The translations under genes were made by a program, and so were the position numbers. A model generated the notes under the pieces. The model did not search any database. It saw only the letters and a program-made list of their open reading frames with translations, and had not been told where the DNA came from. A DNA stretch of 15,885 nt from positions 1 to 15,885 of the forward strand of contig JAZSDN010000084.1 of assembly GCA_045531205.1 (NCBI GenBank), written 5' to 3'. Positions 1 through 8,408 of this stretch are shown here, in pieces; within the stretch, counting starts at the first letter, position 1, and each line of letters starts with the position of its first letter. The DNA comes from JAZNQL01 sp045531205 (lineage in GTDB: Bacteria > Bacillota > Clostridia > UMGS1883 > UMGS1540).

Positions 1-1011
1 AAGGCCACCATATACGAGATATGGAAGACAAAAGAGCGTGTACGCAAGATGAAGAGGGAGTGTAAGGCAGTGCCGAAGTACCTTAAGAATCACCTTCGCC
101 GCCTCGATGCCAGTCTCAATAAGATGCGTTCCGTTGCCGTATATTATAAGGAGTACAGCAGTATCGAGAATTTGCAGCTGCTTGGCGAAAGTTACATAAA
201 GCAGATGAAGCGCGACCTTACCCCCAAGACCTTTCAGACCTCAATCCTCTGTCAGCGCATCGGCATATCCAAGGATGGTTTCTACTCCTCCATGCGTGAG
301 GGACATAAATATAACGCATCGAACTTTGAATACCTCGACAGCCTCGGTTATGACTTCTCACCCGATGCTATGGACAGCCGTACCGACAGCGACGTGAACA
401 CCCTTGCCCCCATCTGTATAGGCATGGACTATAACGCCAATATCAATTGGATAGTGGCAGGGCAGATAGAAGGTCGCCGTCTTAACATCATCAAATCCTT
501 TTATGTCAAGTTTGAGAGGAAAATCCCGGCACTCGTCGAGGAGTTCTGCAATTACTACACCCGGCACGAAAACAAGACAGTGATATACTATTACGACACC
601 ACAGCGCTTGGAGCAAACTACGCCGTCAATGAGCAGGATTTCCGTTGGGTCGTTATCCACGAGTTCGAGAAGCGCGGTTGGCAAGTCAATGATGTATATC
701 TCGGCAATCCAATGCGCCACGACGAGAAATACCTGCTCATCAATCAAGGTTTCGCAGGCAAACAGCGTCTGATGCCCTTCTTCAATCGACAGAATAACGA
801 TGACCTGATACTCGCCATTCAGTCGGCAGGTGTCGTGCGTGGTCGCAACGGTTTCCGTAAGGACAAAGGCGGAGAAAAACTTGCCGAAACGGAAGAAGAC
901 CTGCTTCAGCACCGCACCGACGGAACAGATGCTTTTGATACGCTCTATATAGGGTGCGAGAAGTTCCCACAGCACGAGGTGGTTGCGTATAATACAAGTG
1001 GGGTGATGTGA
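1..1011 (+). CDS. Phage terminase large subunit, C-terminal part (5' end outside window)
   Basis: The frame is open from base 1 to a TGA ending at 1011, so this is the 3' part of a longer gene; the first ATG (base 49) is internal. The visible 336 residues look like the RNase H-fold nuclease half of a terminase large subunit, the motor and nuclease that cuts and packages phage DNA. Supporting acidic residues sit where this fold needs them: Asp143 in a G-M-D-Y strand, Asp199 in Y-Y-Y-D-T-T, and Asp310/Asp313 in T-D-G-T-D-A-F-D near the end. The ATPase half would lie upstream. G+C is clearly higher than in the rest of the window and no other phage gene follows, so this marks either the edge of a prophage or a remnant. 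A large subunit from a related element is possible. The family call is by motif pattern only. Confidence 0.72.
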   Translation, partial: KATIYEIWKTKERVRKMKRECKAVPKYLKNHLRRLDASLNKMRSVAVYYKEYSSIENLQLLGESYIKQMKRDLTPKTFQTSILCQRIGISKDGFYSSMREGHKYNASNFEYLDSLGYDFSPDAMDSRTDSDVNTLAPICIGMDYNANINWIVAGQIEGRRLNIIKSFYVKFERKIPALVEEFCNYYTRHENKTVIYYYDTTALGANYAVNEQDFRWVVIHEFEKRGWQVNDVYLGNPMRHDEKYLLINQGFAGKQRLMPFFNRQNNDDLILAIQSAGVVRGRNGFRKDKGGEKLAETEEDLLQHRTDGTDAFDTLYIGCEKFPQHEVVAYNTSGVM

Positions 1012-1187
1012 GTATGGCGATTATATATTATAAGAACTTGATACTCTATTATATGATTTAATCTTGCATCGTGGTACTCGCTAATTATGGCACTTTACAA
1101 TATAGTTTAAACTTAATTAATTTAGTTTGCATCTATAAAAAACATTTTTGCATTATATTTTAGCAGGTACCTCGCTTTGTTTTCGCT

Positions 1188-1904
1188 TTACTGCGGAACC
1201 ATTTTTTGAAATATTTTATTAATTAGCAGGACATCACTAATAATTATTTCTGCATTATATGCATTACTAGATATGTTACAGGGCAGTAGTTCTATATTTA
1301 CTTCTAAGTAATACAAATTTTCTTCATTTGGTATATTTGAAATATTTACAATTTCACCTGTTTCTATAATTTCATTGTTTAATTTTATGCTAACCTTAGT
1401 TCCTTTGTTAATCAATTTCCTTGTTTCGTAATTTACATATCCGAACATTATATTACAGGTTTTTAAATCTTTATTATATGGCTCAAACATAAACAGAATT
1501 TCATTTTCTGTAAAGGATGTACCTTTTTTTCGGACTTTGGGAAAGTTTATTATACCATTAATAGGACTTAATATCACATTTGAAAAATTACCATTTAGAG
1601 AATTTCTATAAATTATCAAAGTATCATTTTTAGTTACAGAATCTCCGTTACAAATATTTATACAATCTATAATCCCATTAGAGGGCGCATGAATAATAAA
1701 ATCTAAATTCTCATCAGCAATAGTCAATAAAATATTTCGCCTATCAGGATATTTTATAAAACAACTACAGACAATAATAATAACTACAAACAGCATTAAT
1801 ATTGATGTTCCCCATTTTATAATCCAACCGGTAGGTTTGTCCATTATATCATGTATCTCGTTATTTCTGGAATGGGAAAATCCTTTTAATTTATTACTTT
1901 CCAT
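1188..1904 (-). CDS. Short HlyD-type membrane fusion protein (adaptor of the C39 exporter)
   Basis: This 238-residue protein would be the periplasmic adaptor for the ABC exporter just upstream (18-base gap, same operon). Residues about 16-32 resemble the cytoplasmic start of Bacteroidetes HlyD proteins (D-I-M-D-K-P-T-G-W-I). A single membrane span follows at about 33-50. Two lipoyl-like half motifs are visible at about 71-99 (H-A-P-S-N-G-I-I-D) and 110-140 (S-P-I-N-G-I-I-N-F), then a beta-barrel-like region from about 150 to the end. In usual HlyD proteins (around 400 residues or more) a long alpha-helical hairpin separates the two lipoyl halves. Here only about ten residues do, so the coiled-coil arm that normally meets TolC is absent. 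The gene ends the operon, and no convincing terminator was seen after it. Family assignment is good; partner choice is inferred from context. Confidence 0.8.
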   Translation of the reverse strand: MESNKLKGFSHSRNNEIHDIMDKPTGWIIKWGTSILMLFVVIIIVCSCFIKYPDRRNILLTIADENLDFIIHAPSNGIIDCINICNGDSVTKNDTLIIYRNSLNGNFSNVILSPINGIINFPKVRKKGTSFTENEILFMFEPYNKDLKTCNIMFGYVNYETRKLINKGTKVSIKLNNEIIETGEIVNISNIPNEENLYYLEVNIELLPCNISSNAYNAEIIISDVLLINKIFQKMVPQ

Positions 1905-1922
1905 ATTCTAATACTTCATGAA

Positions 1923-4136
1923 TTATTTTAGATTCAATTCTATTTGATTCTTAACCAGTTTGTAATAAGTATTTTGTTTATGTATTAATTCTTCATGTGT
2001 CCCTTCCTCCGAAACTGTTCCGTTATCCATAACTATGATGTTATCAGCATTGCATACTGTTGAAAGTCGGTGAGCCACAACCACTACAGTCTTGCCTTTA
2101 TAAAATTCTGTTAAGTTCTCCATTATTATACGTTCGTTTCCTGTATCTAATGAATTTGTTGCTTCATCTAGAAATATAAATTCTGGTGTCTTGTAAACTG
2201 CTCTCGCTATGAGAATCCTTTGTTTTTGTCCGGCACTCAATCCGTTACCTTCCATACCTATTTTAGTACTATATCCTAACGGCAAAGATAAAATAAACTC
2301 CTCTATATTTGCTACCGTAGTCGCATGTCGTAACTTTTGGGGATCTATATTTTCTTCTCCAACTGCGATGTTATTTGCAATAGTATCAGAAAAAATAAAT
2401 CCATCCTGCATTACAGAACCGGTCTTACTTCTCCACGTATGAGGATTTATTGCAGAAAGTGGTGTATTACCTATTTTTATAGTTCCAATTGTTGGTTCAT
2501 AAAAACCTTGTAACAATTTAATAATTGTTGTTTTACCACTTCCACTTGCACCAACTATTGCAGTTACTTTATTCTCTGGAATTGTTAGTGAAACATTTTT
2601 TAATGCATAATCTCTGTCTGACCCTGTATAACTGAATGAAACATTTTCTAAATGCAAATCTCTATTCTTTGGTAATTCTGTCAATTTTATATCAATATTC
2701 TCCTCTTCATCCACTTGATCGTGAATTTCATTTAATCTTTCAAGGCTTATTTTTGCATCTTGTATAGATTGTGCTAATCCCAAGAACTCACCTATAGGTG
2801 AAGAAATCATACCTAATATATATGTTACCGACATCATCATACCAAGTGTCATATCTCCCTCTATTACTGATTTAGCAATAATATACGAGATAATTATCTG
2901 TGTTCCTTGAGTAAATACAGTACTTCCAGCCTGTTGTATTTGATTTAATGACAATCCACGTAAACTAATTTTAAATAGTTTCACCTGTATGCGTTCCCAT
3001 TCCCATCTTTTCTGTTTTTCACAGTTATTCAGTTTTATTTCCTGCATGCCTTGAATTAATTGGATTATATTGCTTTGTTGCCCTGCAGATTGATTGAACC
3101 GTCTTATATCAAGTTCACGTCTATAACGCATGAATGATAAAACCCATATTACGTACAATATATTTCCTGTTAAAAAAATTATAAGTACTTTTAAATTATA
3201 GATTCCCATTATAATTGAGAAAACTATAAAATTGAAAGACGAGAAAATTATATTTATGGCGTCATTCATTAATAATGATTTAATACGCCCATGATCTCCA
3301 ATCCTTTGTATTAAATCTCCGGTCATCTTAGTATCAAAGAATGCTAGAGGCAAACGCATAAGTTTTGCTAAAAAATCCGATATTAAAGCAATATTAATAC
3401 GAGAATTTATATGTAACATAATCCATCCCCGTATAAATTCAACGAATAATTTTGCAATAAATAATGTCATTTGCACAATCAGTACCAATGTGATGAAGTT
3501 TATATTTTTCCCATTGATACCAATATCTACCATGGACTGTGTCAATATTGGGAATAGCATTTGTAGTATACTTCCAACAAGCATACCGCAACCAACTTGA
3601 AAAAATAATTTTTTATAAGGTGTGAAATACCTTACAAAGTAAAGTAAGTCTCTTTTTGTACTTCTTTGGGGTTCATCGTCTATCTTATCAAAATCGACGC
3701 TTGGCTCAAGCAAAAGTGCCGTTCCTTGCTGTTCTCCTGTATTAGCAACAGTGCTCAACCAACATTTCTCAAATGTTTCTTGGTCATATGTAGTTAATCC
3801 GCTTGCTGGATCGGAAATATAGAATTTGTAACAACCTTTATTAATTCTTTTTATTTTGTAACATACAACAAAATGATTTTGATTCCAGTGTAAGATACAA
3901 GGTAATAATGCCTCTTCTGCCAACTGTTTAAGTGTTATTTTAACTCCATTTGTATGGAACCCAACACTTTCGGCAGCATCACTTATTCCTAATAGCGATA
4001 CTCCCTCACGTGTTATGTAGCATCTTTTACGAAGCGTACTCAATGTGTAATGCTTCTTATAATATTCTGCTATCATTTTGATGCATACTGGACCACAATC
4101 CATAATTTCTAATTGGAGATGTTTTGGAAATGTCAT
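1923..4136 (-). CDS. Peptidase-domain (C39) ABC exporter, bacteriocin/RiPP type
   Basis: This is an inner-membrane half-transporter of 737 residues that should remove the Gly-Gly leader from the precursor encoded at 8056-8331 and export the core peptide. The N-terminal C39 protease domain looks active: Gln8 (oxyanion), Cys14 in D-C-G-P-V-C, His88 in N-H-F-V-V, and Asp109 in I-S-D-P-A. Membrane helices follow between about 178 and 450. The ATPase domain has Walker A G-A-S-G-S-G-K-T at 529-536, Q-loop Gln577, signature L-S-A-G-Q at 633-637 (Ala replaces the usual Gly), Walker B F-I-F-L-D-E at 653-658 and H-loop His689. Length and order match bacteriocin exporters such as SunT or ComA. It begins three bases after the GT2 gene stops and is followed by the HlyD-type gene, so all three are probably co-transcribed. 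Confidence 0.95.
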   Translation of the reverse strand: MTFPKHLQLEIMDCGPVCIKMIAEYYKKHYTLSTLRKRCYITREGVSLLGISDAAESVGFHTNGVKITLKQLAEEALLPCILHWNQNHFVVCYKIKRINKGCYKFYISDPASGLTTYDQETFEKCWLSTVANTGEQQGTALLLEPSVDFDKIDDEPQRSTKRDLLYFVRYFTPYKKLFFQVGCGMLVGSILQMLFPILTQSMVDIGINGKNINFITLVLIVQMTLFIAKLFVEFIRGWIMLHINSRINIALISDFLAKLMRLPLAFFDTKMTGDLIQRIGDHGRIKSLLMNDAINIIFSSFNFIVFSIIMGIYNLKVLIIFLTGNILYVIWVLSFMRYRRELDIRRFNQSAGQQSNIIQLIQGMQEIKLNNCEKQKRWEWERIQVKLFKISLRGLSLNQIQQAGSTVFTQGTQIIISYIIAKSVIEGDMTLGMMMSVTYILGMISSPIGEFLGLAQSIQDAKISLERLNEIHDQVDEEENIDIKLTELPKNRDLHLENVSFSYTGSDRDYALKNVSLTIPENKVTAIVGASGSGKTTIIKLLQGFYEPTIGTIKIGNTPLSAINPHTWRSKTGSVMQDGFIFSDTIANNIAVGEENIDPQKLRHATTVANIEEFILSLPLGYSTKIGMEGNGLSAGQKQRILIARAVYKTPEFIFLDEATNSLDTGNERIIMENLTEFYKGKTVVVVAHRLSTVCNADNIIVMDNGTVSEEGTHEELIHKQNTYYKLVKNQIELNLK

Positions 4137-4139
4137 TTG

Positions 4140-4967
4140 TTATTTTATGAATTTTTTAAACAGGTCTGAAAAAAACAAGCGTATGAATAAATCTGAAATC
4201 ACATTATTATTTTTTAGTTCTTGCAGGATTTCATTAAGTTTTAGATATAAGTCTTTATATGGTATTACTTTTTCTATTAGATAGTTATATATTTCATTCT
4301 GTATTTTTGTTGCTGTTTCTTTTTGCTTAAGCATATTTTGCATACTTATACTGCTGTCATGTATTCTATACTTTATCAAGGGCTCTTTTATTGCGTATAT
4401 TGTTCCACCATTCATTGCGATATCGCTCCACATTTTATAATCTTCTGCATATGGATATTCACTTTTATACTTAATTCCCAAGTTCCTTAAGAATGATGTT
4501 CTTATCATTACTGTTGAATGAGGTATAAAATTTCCACAGAAAAGTCTTAATATAAAATCATCTACATAATTTTCCACCCACATGTCTCTGCGTTCATCTG
4601 TGCCAATGATCAACCTGTTAGAACAACAAAGTGACAAACTCTTATCTTTTTCTAGTATCTCTACTTGCTTTTGAATACGATTCGGTAACATTATATCATC
4701 AGCATCCATTCTTGCTATATAATCCCCATTACAGAACTTTAATAGAGTGTTACAAGTTCGTATATAATTATGCTCACACTTTATTATGCGGATCTTCGGA
4801 TTGTCATATTGTTTACAAATATCAATACTATTATCTGTAGATGCATCGTCACCTATTATTAATTCAAAGTTTTGATAGGTTTGTGCTAAAATACTATCTA
4901 TACAATCCTTTATATATTCTTTCGCATTATAAACAGGCAGAATGATACTTACTTTTGCATCCTTCAT
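4140..4967 (-). CDS. GT2-family (GT-A fold) glycosyltransferase
   Basis: This 275-residue protein has the standard GT2 start, V-S-I-I-L-P-V-Y-N at about 6-14, followed by G-D-D-A-S-T-D at 39-45. The metal- and nucleotide-sugar-binding motif M-D-A-D-D is at 87-91, and an A-E-D-Y motif at 174-177 is suited to the catalytic base. No membrane span or signal is visible, so it should act in the cytoplasm. Many GT2 enzymes of this look build capsule or O-antigen. However, this one lies between the outer-membrane protein gene (14-base gap) and the peptide exporter (3-base gap), and no other polysaccharide gene is present. In sublancin-type glycocins a GT2 enzyme (SunS) glycosylates a Cys or Ser of the precursor, so peptide glycosylation is a reasonable inference. 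The sugar donor and acceptor cannot be read from the sequence. Confidence 0.88.
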   Translation of the reverse strand: MKDAKVSIILPVYNAKEYIKDCIDSILAQTYQNFELIIGDDASTDNSIDICKQYDNPKIRIIKCEHNYIRTCNTLLKFCNGDYIARMDADDIMLPNRIQKQVEILEKDKSLSLCCSNRLIIGTDERRDMWVENYVDDFILRLFCGNFIPHSTVMIRTSFLRNLGIKYKSEYPYAEDYKMWSDIAMNGGTIYAIKEPLIKYRIHDSSISMQNMLKQKETATKIQNEIYNYLIEKVIPYKDLYLKLNEILQELKNNNVISDLFIRLFFSDLFKKFIK

Positions 4968-4981
4968 ATTCTATACTTTAA

Positions 4982-7903
4982 CTATTTTATTTTACTCTTT
5001 TCACTCCAATTTATCCTATAACCAATGTGCAACATAACATATCTTTGCAAGTGGTTGTTCCATGTATCATAGCGCCCATCGCTATCAATAACAGTCTTTA
5101 TCCCCTTTTCGCGTGCAAGAATATCGTGCGCCTCAATTTTTACACTTAATCTGTTTTTTAGGAAATGTCGGCTCAATGAAGCATCCCAAACAGGGTATGT
5201 TTTGTTTAGTTCTTTCGCATAATAACCCCTGTAATCTTCCACATTAATGTTTGATGATAGTTCAAATCCATAAGGCATTTTCCATGTAATCTCGGCTGCT
5301 ATGTCTGTTTTGTAGTAATCGTCATCATATCCACCGCTACTTATGTCGTTATAGCGCGTACTCCATGATAAGGATGTACGCAAGTTGCTATTTGGCGTAT
5401 ATCGCAGGGTTATTTTAGGTGCAATAAACTTATTTCTAATCATTTCATATTGCATATTAGTCTCCTCACTCGTTGCAAATCCAGCATATTGTGAATACCC
5501 CCCTCTTACAGATGTTGCGAGATAAATATTCCTGTCTTTATCCAAAGGTGTTGAGAATAATATTTGACTTGATACTGAATGTGTCTTTGAAGTGTTTACA
5601 GGTTTATATATGCGTTTACCCATAGTCTTATCATAAATAGAATAGTTCACTATATCATTGTCGGTGTGCAGCCAATTAGCATTCCATGTAATAGAACGTT
5701 TACTCTTTTTCCAATTGTAGTTATATCTTAACTCAATATTATGTGTATATTCATTTTTGAGTTCCGGATTTCCGATGAAAAGGTTCAAGGGGTCGCGAGT
5801 GTTGTTTAATGGTAAAAGCCATGTCATTTCAGGCATAGTTGGTGTTCCATTATAATCTAATACCCATTTACTTGTACTTCCACTTTTGTCATTTTGGCAA
5901 GGATAATACTCTAATGAGGTATGAGACGAGAATAAGAAATTATCTTTTTTTACATTGTTCATATATTCCATCTTCTCATAATCAAGAGAATGTGAATTGT
6001 ATGCACCTTCTGCCATTAACGCTATTTTATAATATCTGTTGTTACGCGCTTTTCCTTTGTGAGATAACTTTAATCCGAATGATAGGATGTTGTTCGTAAT
6101 CCAACTATAATAACTATTCTCATTGTCAATGCACTGTGCAAGCACTTCATGCGATGGTATAAAATCTAAATCGTTCATCCCCTCTAACCAATTCTCAATT
6201 CTATCAAGTCGATATTCGGGATGAGACTCTTTACCCTCAATACGTTTATATTGCAAATAGGGTGTAATTTGTCCGTTATTACTTTCTGTATCTAAGTATT
6301 TGAAAATGTACTCAGCATTTACATCGAGGTTGGTCATTCTATCCCGGCAACTGTTGTAGCGATGCTGTTTTTCGCTTTGTGTTTTATCTTGTTTGTATGA
6401 TAATGCGTATATCTCTGTACCATTGTTCTTTTCGATGTCGTAAATAAGGTTTGCCTTTATATTAATCACATTGTCATCTATGGCGTATGTAGCGAGGGCT
6501 CCAATGTTATGGTTAATAGCGCATTCATCTTCTTTAAGAGGGTTCATCAATGTGTATAAAAGTTTACTCTCTTCCTTACGGCTTTCTATATCAAATATAC
6601 TATCTACAGACATATTATACCATTCGTCGTTCTCATGTTGAAAATAAGATACACTCTTATTGTTGCCAAATGTTTTTATGTCATCATATTTGAAATTATA
6701 ACTGATTTCGTATCGTTGATGTCTTAACGGACGTAAAGTAACGGCACCAAAAGCATTTATGAATGTTTCTTCCCCGTTTATGCGATTGACACTGCGTTGT
6801 ATTAAATTATTAGGTGTTAGGAACTTTTCTGCATTTTTCCAACTCTCCATTTCATCATCTGTGTGCGAAACATCAATGTTGCTGCGAAAACGGAAAGCCT
6901 TGTTAGGTTCTATGTAATAATTGATACTAGCCGATTTGTATTTTCTATCCCCGCTTGATACTCTATCTACAATTCTGCCAATTTCTGTTTGTTTTCGTTT
7001 CATATTCAAATTATTTATATCTGAATGAAACGTAAACATTTGCCTATCATCCACACGCATAATGTATGACAAAAGAGCATATCTTTCGTTTGTTCCACCT
7101 CCTGCATCTGCTTGAAACAGCCATGTACCTACATATTCTCGTTTTAATTTCACATCCATGACATATTCATTGTCGTGCATATCCTTTCCTGTAAGTTCAC
7201 TGAGTTCAGAACTCCTTTCGTACACTTTAACCTTGTCTACAATGTATGCAGGCAGGTTATCTAGTGCAGCAGCAATGTTTCCGTTGAAAAAATTTTTTCC
7301 ATTCAACAATAAGTTGTCTACATACTTCCCGTTTACATAAATGCGTCCATCTATAAATTCGGTGCCGGGCATTTGCTCTATTAACTTTCGCAATGATTCG
7401 CTTTGAGAAACATTAAAGGCATCAGCATTATAAACAATGGTGTCTCCTTTATATACCATTTTTACTTTAGTTGCCGTTACGACTACTTCATCTAGAATTT
7501 GTTGTTTTGGTTCCGGATGAAGATAAATGCTGCCTGCATCGAAATTCTTAATGCTCCTCAGTTCATCTGCCTTTATATGTTGCACGTAAGGTAGGTAACC
7601 CAAAGCATTTATTATAAGTTTGTAATCCTGTATCTCTTTTATTGATAATTTAAATATAGCCCCACTGTATTTGTCTATAGAATACGATTCTGAATTTTCA
7701 TAAACATCTTTACGCACTATGAGTTTGCTGCTATCTGATACTACTACGTTGCCATTAGCATCTAACAATTCCACATTTGCGTTTGCAACCCCTTCCATAG
7801 TGAAACAGTTGCTTATGTCTCCAAATATTAAAATGTTTTTTTGTGAATATGAAGGCAAACTTATAATTATAAATACTATGGTGAATATCAATATCTTTTT
7901 CAT
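4982..7903 (-). CDS. Outer-membrane beta-barrel protein, TonB-dependent-receptor-like
   Basis: This 973-residue protein has a signal peptide (M-K-K then a hydrophobic stretch, probable cleavage after about residue 20). A carboxypeptidase-regulatory-like domain covers roughly 27-130. A plug-like segment follows with L-D-E-V-V-V-T-A-T at 137-145, then G-D-T-I-V-Y-N-A-D-A-F and L-R-K-L-I-E-Q-M-P-G at 171-180. The rest, from about 258, has alternating aromatic and polar residues typical of barrel strands. This is the Bacteroidetes outer-membrane barrel family with a plug domain; it is not a clear SusC and no TonB box was recognised. It is followed closely by GT2, C39-ABC and HlyD genes, so it may be the outer-membrane exit for the exported peptide, or a receptor or self-protection protein. 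Upstream is a 152-base gap with a 101-base inverted-repeat element. Confidence 0.85.
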   Translation of the reverse strand: MKKILIFTIVFIIISLPSYSQKNILIFGDISNCFTMEGVANANVELLDANGNVVVSDSSKLIVRKDVYENSESYSIDKYSGAIFKLSIKEIQDYKLIINALGYLPYVQHIKADELRSIKNFDAGSIYLHPEPKQQILDEVVVTATKVKMVYKGDTIVYNADAFNVSQSESLRKLIEQMPGTEFIDGRIYVNGKYVDNLLLNGKNFFNGNIAAALDNLPAYIVDKVKVYERSSELSELTGKDMHDNEYVMDVKLKREYVGTWLFQADAGGGTNERYALLSYIMRVDDRQMFTFHSDINNLNMKRKQTEIGRIVDRVSSGDRKYKSASINYYIEPNKAFRFRSNIDVSHTDDEMESWKNAEKFLTPNNLIQRSVNRINGEETFINAFGAVTLRPLRHQRYEISYNFKYDDIKTFGNNKSVSYFQHENDEWYNMSVDSIFDIESRKEESKLLYTLMNPLKEDECAINHNIGALATYAIDDNVINIKANLIYDIEKNNGTEIYALSYKQDKTQSEKQHRYNSCRDRMTNLDVNAEYIFKYLDTESNNGQITPYLQYKRIEGKESHPEYRLDRIENWLEGMNDLDFIPSHEVLAQCIDNENSYYSWITNNILSFGLKLSHKGKARNNRYYKIALMAEGAYNSHSLDYEKMEYMNNVKKDNFLFSSHTSLEYYPCQNDKSGSTSKWVLDYNGTPTMPEMTWLLPLNNTRDPLNLFIGNPELKNEYTHNIELRYNYNWKKSKRSITWNANWLHTDNDIVNYSIYDKTMGKRIYKPVNTSKTHSVSSQILFSTPLDKDRNIYLATSVRGGYSQYAGFATSEETNMQYEMIRNKFIAPKITLRYTPNSNLRTSLSWSTRYNDISSGGYDDDYYKTDIAAEITWKMPYGFELSSNINVEDYRGYYAKELNKTYPVWDASLSRHFLKNRLSVKIEAHDILAREKGIKTVIDSDGRYDTWNNHLQRYVMLHIGYRINWSEKSKIK

Positions 7904-7947
7904 AAGTCATTGTTTAAAATAATTATAAAAATATCAGAATACGCATT

Positions 7948-8048
7948 AGAGGGCTGACTCAAAATAAATTTAAACCTCATTGGAGATTTTATTTACCCTC
8001 AATATGCTGGAAAAATAAACCTCTAATTTGTATTTTGAGTCAGCCTCT
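7948..8048. repeat. Inverted-repeat element, MITE-like, between precursor and barrel genes
   Basis: The two ends are near-perfect inverted repeats: AGAGGGCTGACTCAAAATA at 7948-7966 and, on the other strand, AGAGGCTGACTCAAAATA at 8048-8031. They differ only by one extra G. The 64 bases between them have no coding potential that I can see and include a short direct repeat, TAAACCTC, at 7971-7978 and 8016-8023. Size and ends suggest a miniature inverted-repeat transposable element. No convincing target-site duplication was found. The arms could also fold in RNA as a long-loop stem that reduces read-through from the precursor gene into the barrel gene. Confidence 0.6.
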
Positions 8049-8055
8049 TTTTGTT

Positions 8056-8331
8056 TTAAAGTTCACTTATTGGTCCGGAACTTTCGTGTCCATTACATTT
8101 TTTTCTTAAGTACAAAGTTTCCCCAATACATGTTACAGTATCGCCTGAAGCAGTACAACGTCCCATACAATCGGTTATTTCTACTCTATCTAGGTAATCA
8201 TCGTCCTTACATGTTACCGAACAACTGCTGGTATAATTCGCATTAGTAGCGCTTCCTCCAAATACCATTTTCATTTCGTCATTTGTAAGTTCTGTAGCCT
8301 CGTTTAAGATTACTCGTTTAATTGTTTTCAT
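8056..8331 (-). CDS. GG-leader precursor peptide with six-cysteine core (RiPP/bacteriocin candidate)
   Basis: This 91-residue peptide has a leader that ends in Gly25-Gly26, preceded by L-T-N-D-E-M-K-M-V-F, the pattern of Bacteroidales 'GG' natural-product precursors. Cleavage after Gly26 by the C39 exporter would release a 65-residue core. The core has six cysteines, at 37, 41, 55, 59, 68 and 79, spaced CX3C-X13-CX3C-X8-C-X10-C. By count it carries ten acidic and six basic residues, so it is acidic, unlike most cationic bacteriocins. Many Ser and Thr flank the cysteines (T-S-S-C-S-V-T-C), giving possible glycosylation sites. It lies between the maturation genes and the export genes, all on the same strand. 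The paired CX3C motifs suggest a disulfide-held helical hairpin. Whether it is a toxin, signal or adhesin is unknown, and no immunity gene was recognised. Confidence 0.88.
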   Translation of the reverse strand: MKTIKRVILNEATELTNDEMKMVFGGSATNANYTSSCSVTCKDDDYLDRVEITDCMGRCTASGDTVTCIGETLYLRKKCNGHESSGPISEL

Positions 8332-8359
8332 TGTTTGTTTTTTTAAAAGTTTTACTTAT

Positions 8360-8374
8360 GGCTACAATGTAGCC
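8360..8374. promoter_or_regulatory. Small palindrome in the precursor 5' region
   Basis: GGCTAC-AAT-GTAGCC is a perfect six-base stem with a three-base loop, about 29 bases before the precursor start codon. On the coding strand it is followed by an A-rich stretch with no T run, so it does not look like an intrinsic terminator of the upstream glycosyltransferase gene. It may be an mRNA 5' stem-loop or RNA-processing site, or a protein-binding site. A poor -7-like box (TACATTGT) overlaps it. Confidence 0.35.
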
Positions 8375-8408
8375 GTTGATTTATTTTTCGTTGCAACTGA
8401 AAAATCAT

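Noticed and set aside
358..975. Long antisense open frame inside the terminase gene
   Set aside because: It shows no recognisable domain, lies wholly opposite a well-supported gene, and is explained by the base composition of that gene.
1165..1172. AGGTACCT palindrome after the HlyD-type gene
   Set aside because: An eight-base palindrome with no T run and no extended stem gives no support for a terminator or att site.
7948..8048. Intrinsic terminator after the precursor gene
   Set aside because: The loop would be 64 bases and no T run follows the second arm on the coding strand, so a MITE-like element fits better. Partial attenuation is still possible.
8056..8331. Precursor as a known bacteroidetocin or class IIa-like bacteriocin
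   Set aside because: I do not recognise the core as such. It is long, acidic and has six cysteines, and only the leader style is shared.
8366..8398. Separate promoter for the precursor (GTTG and TACATTGT on the minus strand)
   Set aside because: The -7-like box matches only four of six fixed positions and the spacing is 22 bases, so the support is too weak to annotate.
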